Shown in pieces: positions 15,414-21,401 of a stretch of 44,675 bases of DNA. Positions within the stretch are counted from its first letter, which is position 1, and each line of letters opens with the position of its first letter. The stretch is from SIG440 sp045579055 (lineage in GTDB: Bacteria > Bacillota > Clostridia > Monoglobales > Monoglobaceae). The stretch spans positions 1 to 44,675 of the forward strand of contig JAZNLK010000099.1 of assembly GCA_045579055.1 (NCBI GenBank). Reading direction: 5' to 3'. A program made the translations under genes and the position numbers. The notes beneath the pieces were generated by a model that saw only the letters and a program-made list of their open reading frames with translations, had not been told where the DNA came from and did no database searches.

Positions 15414-16547
15414 ATGAACGAGCTTGAAATTCTACGAAATCAAATTGACGAAATCGACAGGGAGCTTCTGCCTCTCTTTCTGAAAAGAATGGAATGTGCC
15501 CACAAGGTCGCAGACTACAAACGCAAAAACAATATGCCGGTTCTGGACAAGGTTCGTGAAAAGCAAATTCTTGACCATAAGATGTCCCTTGTTGAACCGG
15601 AGCTTGCCAAAACAGTTCGAAGCTTCTATTCAAATATGATGAAGCTTAGTCGTCTTGCCCAAGCAAAAGACCTGATAACCGAGGACAACCGTGCTCCCTG
15701 GCTGAACAATTTCACAAAGACCAACCTGAAGGAAAACCCGATTGTTGCATATCAGGGGGTTCCCGGTGCGAACAGCGAAACCGCACTCATAAAATTCTTC
15801 GGCGAGGATTGTCAAAGAATCAACACAACCACATTCGCACAGGTAGTTGATGCAGTGGAAGAAGGCAAAGCCGACTACGGAGTTCTGCCCCTTGAAAATT
15901 CATCAACGGGCACAATCGCAAACGCATACGACCTTCTTGAAAAACGTGATTCCTTTATCATTGCCGAAGTTGAAGTGCCCATTGACCATTGTCTGGTGGG
16001 ACTCCCTGATGCAAAGCTGGAATATATACGCACAGTTTTCTCCCACGAACAGGGCTTTATGCAATGCCGTGAATTCTTCAAGAAATATCCCAAAATGGAG
16101 TTTCATCCCTATCACAACACCGCTATGGCGGCAAAAATGATAGTTGAAACCGATGACATCGACAAAGCGGCAATAGCCAGCAAGCGAACCACCGAAATAT
16201 ATAATTTGAAGGTTCTTGCCGAAAACATAAGTACCATCGGCGGCAACACAACCCGTTTTGCAATTATTGCAAAGCAAGGTCTGCTCAACGAAAGCTGCAA
16301 AAAAATCAGCATCCTCTTCACCCTTCCCGACGAAGGCGAAAGCGGTGCACTCTCTCAAATTCTGTCGGTGTTTGCCGACAACGGACTGAACCTTGTGAAA
16401 ATAGAATCCAAGCCCAGTCACGACGGCAACTTTGAGTATCTGTTCTTTGTGGACTTTGAAGGAAATCTCCTGAGCCCCACCGTGAACAGCATACTGTCCG
16501 AGATTGCCTCACACACATCCTACCTGAAGATACTCGGCAACTACTGA
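15414..16547 (+). CDS. pheA: Bifunctional chorismate mutase / prephenate dehydratase
   Basis: Converts chorismate to prephenate and prephenate to phenylpyruvate, the route to phenylalanine. 377 residues in three parts: AroQ-type chorismate mutase (about 1-90, LRNQIDEIDRELLPLFLKRM), prephenate dehydratase (about 110-285, YQGVPGANSE ... LPLENSSTGT ... NTTRFAII) and a C-terminal ACT domain (about 295-375). The ACT Phe-sensing motifs read GALS and ESKP instead of the usual GALV and ESRP, so feedback by Phe may be altered. AAGGAT precedes the ATG. Confidence 0.96.
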   Translation: MNELEILRNQIDEIDRELLPLFLKRMECAHKVADYKRKNNMPVLDKVREKQILDHKMSLVEPELAKTVRSFYSNMMKLSRLAQAKDLITEDNRAPWLNNFTKTNLKENPIVAYQGVPGANSETALIKFFGEDCQRINTTTFAQVVDAVEEGKADYGVLPLENSSTGTIANAYDLLEKRDSFIIAEVEVPIDHCLVGLPDAKLEYIRTVFSHEQGFMQCREFFKKYPKMEFHPYHNTAMAAKMIVETDDIDKAAIASKRTTEIYNLKVLAENISTIGGNTTRFAIIAKQGLLNESCKKISILFTLPDEGESGALSQILSVFADNGLNLVKIESKPSHDGNFEYLFFVDFEGNLLSPTVNSILSEIASHTSYLKILGNY

Positions 16548-16561
16548 TACGGAGGCAACAT

Positions 16562-17065
16562 ATGGACAACATAATCATAATCGGTATGCCGGGAAGCGGC
16601 AAAACAACAATCGGGAAGCTACTTGCAAAAGAACTTAACAAGGAATTTACAGATACCGACCAGGTCTTTGAACAAACGGTATGTCCCAACATCACCGAAT
16701 ACTTTTCAAAACACGGCGAAGATGCTTTCCGCACCGAAGAAACAAATATTCTCCGCAATCTATGCAAGAAAAGCGGATACGTTATTTCAACCGGTGGCGG
16801 CATTGTGGAAAGAGCCGAAAACAAGGAAATCCTTCAAAGCGGCGGCATTGTTGTTTTCATCGACCGCTCCCCTGACCATATTGTCAGCGACATCGACACA
16901 GAAACACGACCCTTGCTCGCAGAGGGAAAAAAGCGAATTTTCTCGCTTTACGAAAGACGTTATAAAAAATACATTGACTTTTGTCATATCAGAATCGAAA
17001 ACAACAGCACCCTTGAGGTTTTGACACAAAAAATAATTAACGAGGTGAATCAACACAATGACTAA
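16562..17065 (+). CDS. aroK: Shikimate kinase
   Basis: ATP-dependent phosphorylation of shikimate at O3. 167 residues, normal. P-loop GMPGSGKTT near the N-terminus, shikimate-binding STGGGIVER, and the lid-region TETRPLL. GGAGG precedes the ATG (6 bases). The 3' end overlaps aroQ by 8 bp. Confidence 0.96.
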   Translation: MDNIIIIGMPGSGKTTIGKLLAKELNKEFTDTDQVFEQTVCPNITEYFSKHGEDAFRTEETNILRNLCKKSGYVISTGGGIVERAENKEILQSGGIVVFIDRSPDHIVSDIDTETRPLLAEGKKRIFSLYERRYKKYIDFCHIRIENNSTLEVLTQKIINEVNQHND

Positions 17066-17510
17066 GAAAATAATGGTAATCAACGGACCGAATCTCAATA
17101 TGCTGGGAATCCGTGAGCCCGGTGTATACGGAAGTCAAAGCTATTCAGACCTGGAAGCATACATCGAAGCCTATGCCGAGGAAAAAGGTCTGGAAGCCAC
17201 AGTTCTCCAAAGCAACAGCGAAGGTGAAATCATCGACTTTATCCACCACGCATTGGGAAATTTCCACGGAATCATAATCAATCCGGGTGCATACACCCAT
17301 TATAGCTATGCAATCCACGATGCCCTTTCTTCGGTGAATATTCCCACCGTTGAAGTGCATATTTCCAACATCCACAAGCGTGAGGAATTCCGCCACAAGT
17401 CCGTGACCGCCCCTGCCTGCATAGGTCAGATATGCGGTCTTGGTTTCCGTGGCTACACCCTTGCAATAGACTATCTCAACGAAACGGTAAGTGACAAAAA
17501 TGAAGACTAA
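17058..17510 (+). CDS. aroQ: 3-dehydroquinate dehydratase, type II
   Basis: Dehydrates 3-dehydroquinate to 3-dehydroshikimate by the trans mechanism. 150 residues, with NGPNLNMLGIREPGVYG (catalytic Arg and Tyr), NPGAYTHYSYAIHDAL, and VEVHISNIHKREEFRH (catalytic His). Dodecameric in characterised members. The gene is overlapped by aroK at the start and by aroE at the end. Confidence 0.97.
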   Translation: MTKKIMVINGPNLNMLGIREPGVYGSQSYSDLEAYIEAYAEEKGLEATVLQSNSEGEIIDFIHHALGNFHGIIINPGAYTHYSYAIHDALSSVNIPTVEVHISNIHKREEFRHKSVTAPACIGQICGLGFRGYTLAIDYLNETVSDKNED

Positions 17511-18351
17511 TCTGGCAGTTATAGGCGACCCAATCGCCCACAGTCTTTCTCCCGTCATCCACACAACAGTCCTGGAAGAGCTGGGAATTGACTACTCATA
17601 CGAAAAAATCCGAATTGCAAAGGGCGGCCTTCCGCCTTTTCTTGAAAGTGACCAATGCTTTGGTATGAAGGGCTTCAACCTGACAATGCCCCACAAGCAG
17701 GATGTTATGCCCCACCTTGACTTCATCGACCATGATGCTGTGGTTTTTGATGCGGTGAACACCGTGAAAGTTGAGGGCAATCGTCTTTTGGGCTACAATA
17801 CCGACGGAATGGGCTGTTTGCGTGCTATTGAAGACAAGGGTTACAAATGCAAGGGCAAGAACATTGTCATATTCGGTGCAGGCGGAGTTGTTTCCACCGT
17901 AGCCCTAAAAATGGCTCTGGAAGGAGCCGAATCTATTGTTGTCCTGAACCGCACCTTGCAAACCGCCGAAAATCTTGCAGAAAACGTATTCAAAAGAACA
18001 GGCAAGAAAGTTGTTACCGGAGAACTGAAAACAGACGTTATGACCAAATACTGTGAAGATTGCCATATTCTCATAAACGGCACTCCCCTGGGAATGGAAG
18101 GCATCGACCGTGACTTTGAGGATTTTTCGTTTCTTGATGCTCTCAATCAGGATGTTCTGGTTCACGACCTGATTTATAAGCCCGAAATGACAAACTTTTT
18201 GAAGCAGGCAGATAAACGCGGTCTCGACACTCTCAACGGACTGGGAATGCTTATCTACCAAGGACTTCTGGCTGATGAAATATTCCTTGAAGTTACCCTT
18301 GATTTTCCCTATTTCAAGGGCAAAATCGAAAAAAGAATAAAAAAATTGTAA
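17500..18351 (+). CDS. aroE: Shikimate dehydrogenase
   Basis: NADPH-dependent reduction of 3-dehydroshikimate to shikimate. 283 residues: N-terminal substrate domain GDPIAHSLSPVIH and NLTMPHKQDV (catalytic Lys), Rossmann motif FGAGGVVS, NRT loop, and C-terminal LNGLGMLIYQGL. The ATG at 17500 is taken as start; a GTG at 17491 adds three residues and cannot be excluded because no strong ribosome site separates them. Last gene of the operon; overlaps aroQ by 11 bp. Confidence 0.96.
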   Translation: MKTNLAVIGDPIAHSLSPVIHTTVLEELGIDYSYEKIRIAKGGLPPFLESDQCFGMKGFNLTMPHKQDVMPHLDFIDHDAVVFDAVNTVKVEGNRLLGYNTDGMGCLRAIEDKGYKCKGKNIVIFGAGGVVSTVALKMALEGAESIVVLNRTLQTAENLAENVFKRTGKKVVTGELKTDVMTKYCEDCHILINGTPLGMEGIDRDFEDFSFLDALNQDVLVHDLIYKPEMTNFLKQADKRGLDTLNGLGMLIYQGLLADEIFLEVTLDFPYFKGKIEKRIKKL

Positions 18352-18368
18352 TTTTTTAAAAATTATAC

Positions 18369-18397
18369 TTGCATTTATCGAACTATTGTGCTATAAT
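18369..18397 (+). promoter_or_regulatory. Promoter of rpmE
   Basis: TTGCAT (18369-18374) and perfect TATAAT (18392-18397), 17-bp spacer, 50 bp before rpmE and 18 bp after aroE. Confidence 0.8.
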
Positions 18398-18446
18398 GGA
18401 CAATGCTGATTTAGCTAACAACTCTACAGAAAGAGGTGAAATATAG

Positions 18447-18653
18447 ATGAAAGCAGGAATACATCCCGATTATAAGGAAACAACTATCAAGTGTGCTTGC
18501 GGAAATGTAATTGAAACAGGTTCAACAAAAGAGAATGTTTCTATCGAAATTTGCTCAGCTTGCCATCCTTTCTATACCGGTAAGCAGAAGTTGGTTGACA
18601 CAGGCGGACGTGTTGACAAGTTCAGAAAACGTTTCGGTCTTGAAGCAAAATAA
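18447..18653 (+). CDS. rpmE: 50S ribosomal protein L31, zinc-binding form
   Basis: 68 residues, component of the 50S central protuberance and intersubunit bridge. It has MKAGIHPDYKE at the N-terminus and the zinc ligands Cys16, Cys18, Cys36 and Cys39 (CAC ... CSAC), and ends near GRVDKFRKRFG. GAGGTG lies 8 bases before the ATG. Because the Cys set is intact, this is the Zn form, not the zinc-free paralogue. Single-gene transcript with strong promoter and terminator. Confidence 0.97.
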   Translation: MKAGIHPDYKETTIKCACGNVIETGSTKENVSIEICSACHPFYTGKQKLVDTGGRVDKFRKRFGLEAK

Positions 18654-18741
18654 GTTATTTTGGCTTACCGAACAAATACCAATTCAGGAAATGTCTTATG
18701 GATGTTTCAAATAAGTTTAAAAATTAAAAATTCTACACCAA

Positions 18742-18775
18742 AAAACGGTCGACTCAAATCGACCGTTTTCTTTTT
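18742..18775. terminator. Bidirectional intrinsic terminator between rpmE and the glycosyltransferase gene
   Basis: Perfect 11-bp stem AAAACGGTCGA / TCGACCGTTTT with a six-base loop; T runs on both strands. Serves rpmE (+) and the convergent glycosyltransferase gene (-), whose stop is at 18776. Confidence 0.85.
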
Positions 18776-19873
18776 CTATTTCCTTATAAGCTCTTCATAA
18801 ACCGCACAGGTCTTCTCCGCCATCACCGATGCCATAAAAACCTCTTCAACAATCCTTCTGCCTTCCTTGCCCATACGCATCCTCAGTTCCTCATCATCCG
18901 CAAGCAAAAGAACTTTTTCACACACAGCGGAATGATTGCAGTTTTCAACCACAAATCCGCTGACGCCATCTTTGACAACCTCTTTTGTTCCACCGCTGTC
19001 TGTGGAAACGGCAGGTTTTCCAAGACTCATAGCCTCAATCAACGAAAGGCTCAACGCTTCACTCTTTGAAGTCAGAACACTTATATCAATAATATTATTT
19101 ATATCATTCACGTCTTTTATATACCCGGCAAAGAAACATTTATCCGAAATTCCCAGCTTTTTTGCTTCGTTTTTGATTTCCTCTTCACAGCTTCCGCTTC
19201 CCACAATAAGAAAACGGAGTTTTTCGTTCTTTTCAGCAGCCATGGCAGCAGCTTTAATAAACACGTCATGCCCCTTGACCGGTTCCATGCGTGCAACAAT
19301 ACCCACCACAATATCCTCATCCGAAAACCCGCACTTTCTTCTGAGCTCGGTCTTTTTTTCCTCATCAATTTCAACAAGAGGCAGTATTCCGTTATAAACC
19401 GTTCTGACCTTTTTCTGTGGGAATCCGTCCTGAACAAGATTATCCGAAACCGCCTGTGAAACACCAATCACACAGCTGCTCAGGAAATTATTCACAAACC
19501 TATAAACAAAACTTATGGGGAATTTCTTTTTTCCTTCAATGCAATGTCTTGTGTTAACAGTTTTTATTCTGCACATTTTTGCGGCAATTCTGGCAGAAAG
19601 GCTGGAATGTGTGTGAACAACTTCGGGTTTTAGTTCCTTCAGCAATTTGCGGTATTCAGAAATACCTTTCCTCGAAAATGAAGCATCTGCAACACCCTTG
19701 ACTTCATAAACCTTGATTCCCAGTTCTTCCACCATATCCTTCAGAACTGCGTTTTCAGGCAAAGCAACACATATCTCATATTTTTCTCTGTCAAAAGATT
19801 TCAGAAAATTCAAAAGCCACATACCCGCTCCGCCAAAATTCGTATCCGTGAGCACCTGAAGAACCTTTTTCAA
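18776..19873 (-). CDS. Glycosyltransferase family 4 (GT-B fold)
   Basis: 365-residue cytoplasmic or membrane-associated glycosyltransferase. N-terminal acceptor domain begins MKKVLQVLTDTNFGGAGMWL; the C-terminal donor domain has GIVARMEPVKGHDVFI and EALSLSLIEAMSLGKPAVS with the E-x7-E motif, followed by GGTKEVVKDGVSGF. Start taken as TTG 19873, eight bases after AGGTGG; GTG 19885 is possible (369 residues). Substrate unknown; could serve exopolysaccharide or teichoic/glycan synthesis. No other glycan genes flank it. Confidence 0.9.
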   Translation of the reverse strand: MKKVLQVLTDTNFGGAGMWLLNFLKSFDREKYEICVALPENAVLKDMVEELGIKVYEVKGVADASFSRKGISEYRKLLKELKPEVVHTHSSLSARIAAKMCRIKTVNTRHCIEGKKKFPISFVYRFVNNFLSSCVIGVSQAVSDNLVQDGFPQKKVRTVYNGILPLVEIDEEKKTELRRKCGFSDEDIVVGIVARMEPVKGHDVFIKAAAMAAEKNEKLRFLIVGSGSCEEEIKNEAKKLGISDKCFFAGYIKDVNDINNIIDISVLTSKSEALSLSLIEAMSLGKPAVSTDSGGTKEVVKDGVSGFVVENCNHSAVCEKVLLLADDEELRMRMGKEGRRIVEEVFMASVMAEKTCAVYEELIRK

Positions 19874-19917
19874 AACAAACACCACCTATTTTTACTATCC
19901 GATTATAACATAACCGC

Positions 19918-19946
19918 ATTATATCACGTTCCGCCCTTTGTTGCAA
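19918..19946 (-). promoter_or_regulatory. Promoter of the glycosyltransferase gene
   Basis: Minus strand TTGCAA (19941-19946) and TATAAT (19918-19923), 17-bp spacer, 45 bp ahead of the TTG start. Confidence 0.7.
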
Positions 19947-20004
19947 CAGTTTTTGTTCTCTCAATAAAAAAGAAAAGATTTTTTAAATTTTTTTAATTTT
20001 CCTC

Positions 20005-20033
20005 TTTACAAATCAAAATCTTTGTGGTATAAT
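20005..20033 (+). promoter_or_regulatory. Promoter of tRNA-Ala
   Basis: TTTACA (20005-20010) and TATAAT (20028-20033) with a 17-bp spacer, 33 bp before the tRNA. Confidence 0.8.
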
Positions 20034-20066
20034 AATCTTCGTTGTGTGAGCAACTCAAGTTAATAT

Positions 20067-20142
20067 GGGGGTGTAGCTCAGTTGGGAGAGCACCTGCCTT
20101 GCAAGCAGGGGGTCAGGAGTTCGACTCTCCTCATCTCCACCA
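20067..20142 (+). tRNA. tRNA-Ala (anticodon TGC)
   Basis: 76 nt. Acceptor GGGGGTG pairs with CATCTCC (two G-U pairs); anticodon stem CCTGC/GCAGG closes the loop CTTGCAA with anticodon TGC; T arm AGGAG-TTCGACT-CTCCT; CCA encoded. The acceptor identity pair for tRNA-Ala is G3-U70, which is present. Confidence 0.97.
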
Positions 20143-20152
20143 GAAAAAACAA

Positions 20153-20182
20153 CCAATCTTGATACAAGATTGGTGCTTTTTT
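20153..20182 (+). terminator. Intrinsic terminator after tRNA-Ala
   Basis: Stem CCAATCTTG (20153-20161) / CAAGATTGG (20165-20173), three-base loop, then TGC and six T. Confidence 0.85.
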
Positions 20183-20186
20183 CAAC

Positions 20187-20357
20187 AAAATACGCCTTTC
20201 GGCGTGCGAAATATTGCTGTGCAATGTGAAATAGCTTGGCTGTGAAATATTTGCTTCGCAAATGTTAAAGGCGTATTTTATTTCACTGAAAGCGTAAGCT
20301 TTCTATTTCACAATTTCGCAGAAATTATTTCACATCAAGCATTGCTTGATATTTCAC
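20187..20357. repeat. Hairpin array with TATTTCAC/GTGAAATA separators and a 13-bp outer inverted repeat
   Basis: The 8-mer GTGAAATA occurs at 20226-20233 and 20242-20249 (and as GCGAAATA at 20206-20213); its complement TATTTCAC occurs at 20279-20286, 20304-20311, 20326-20333 and 20350-20357. Between copies lie small perfect hairpins of unrelated sequence: ATTGC/GCAAT, ATTTGC/GCAAAT, GAAAGC/GCTTTC, AATTTC/GAAATT and ATCAAGC/GCTTGAT. The left half is enclosed by AAAATACGCCTTT (20187-20199) and AAAGGCGTATTTT (20267-20279). It follows the tRNA-Ala terminator. No ORF or protein motif. The rest of the gap, 20358-20422, shows nothing. Confidence 0.75.
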
Positions 20358-20422
20358 TTACAGACAATACGCAAAATGCTTATTTCTTCTATAATTTCAA
20401 CAAGACAAAACAACATAAGCTA

Positions 20423-20451
20423 TTTACGCCGTCACAATTTTAAATTATAAT
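20423..20451 (+). promoter_or_regulatory. Promoter of the radical SAM gene
   Basis: TTTACG (20423-20428) and TATAAT (20446-20451), 17-bp spacer, 45 bp before the ATG. Confidence 0.65.
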
Positions 20452-20496
20452 TTCAAAAACAGCATTTAAAAAATCATATTCAACCGAGGCGATAAA

Positions 20497-21390
20497 ATGA
20501 ACACTTCAACCAATTGCACCCTCTGTCCCCGAAACTGCGGAGTTGACCGTTCCGCCGCCATGGGATTCTGTGGTGCGACTGACAAAATAAAAGTTGCACG
20601 TGCGGCTCTCCACTTTTGGGAAGAGCCTTGTATCAGCGGCACAAAAGGCTCCGGCACTGTTTTTTTCAGCGGCTGTAACCTTGCCTGCTGTTATTGTCAG
20701 AACCACAGCATCAGCACAGAACGCTTCGGCAAAGAAATATCGGTTAATCGTTTAAGCCAAATATTCCTGGAACTTCAGGACAAGGGTGCCCACAACATCA
20801 ACCTTGTGACCCCAACCCCTTATATTCCTTATATAGTCGAAGCAATCGACCTTGTTTCCGACAAAATCCAAATTCCCTTTGTTGCCAATCTTGGCGGATA
20901 CGAAAAGAGCGAAACAATTCATCTTCTCAAAGGATATGTCCATATCTTCCTCACCGACATAAAATACAAGTCTTCTGAGTTCTCTCTGCGTTACAGCAAA
21001 GCTCCTGACTACTTCAGCTATGCAATATCCTCTCTTGAAAAAATGCTTGAGATTGTGAGCAAGCCTCAAATCAGCACCGACGGTATAATGCAATCCGGGG
21101 TTATTGTCCGACATCTTGTTCTCCCCGGGTGCCGTCACGATTCCATTGACATCCTGACAGAGCTGAAAAACCGTTTCGGCACCGACAGCTTTATCCTGAG
21201 CCTGATGAGCCAGTTTACCCCAAATGGTCAGTTAGAGAGTTATCCCGAAATCAACCGACGCATCACGTCATTTGAATATAACTCAGTGACAAACTATGCA
21301 TTTGAATTGGGTTTCACCGAAGCATATGTTCAGGAAAAAACCAGTGCAAAGGATGAATATACTCCTCCCTTTGACCTTACAGGAATATAA
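20497..21390 (+). CDS. Radical SAM protein, PflA-like (COG1313 type)
   Basis: 297 residues. The radical SAM cluster motif is C60-x3-C64-x2-C67 (SGCNLACCYCQNH), following an N-terminal cysteine set C7, C10, C14 and C25 that could bind a second cluster or zinc. The family is often annotated as pyruvate-formate-lyase activating enzyme homologue, but the C-terminal half differs from true PflA and the substrate is unknown. Starts with CCGAGG ahead of the ATG. Convergent with the Ca2+-ATPase gene, 11 bp away, with no terminator visible between them. Confidence 0.88.
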   Translation: MNTSTNCTLCPRNCGVDRSAAMGFCGATDKIKVARAALHFWEEPCISGTKGSGTVFFSGCNLACCYCQNHSISTERFGKEISVNRLSQIFLELQDKGAHNINLVTPTPYIPYIVEAIDLVSDKIQIPFVANLGGYEKSETIHLLKGYVHIFLTDIKYKSSEFSLRYSKAPDYFSYAISSLEKMLEIVSKPQISTDGIMQSGVIVRHLVLPGCRHDSIDILTELKNRFGTDSFILSLMSQFTPNGQLESYPEINRRITSFEYNSVTNYAFELGFTEAYVQEKTSAKDEYTPPFDLTGI

Positions 21391-21401
21391 CTTCAGCCTT
21401 C

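Noticed and set aside
15903..16421. 172-codon reverse frame inside pheA
   Set aside because: Shadow of pheA codon structure; no start signal and no recognisable protein.
20187..20357. CRISPR array from the regularly spaced TATTTCAC motifs
   Set aside because: The repeat is only 8 bases, flips orientation, spacing is 14-25 bases, intervening sequences are self-complementary, and no cas gene is nearby.
20497..21390. Calling the radical SAM protein a true pyruvate formate-lyase activase
   Set aside because: No pyruvate formate-lyase gene is adjacent and the N-terminal Cys-rich region differs; only the superfamily is certain.
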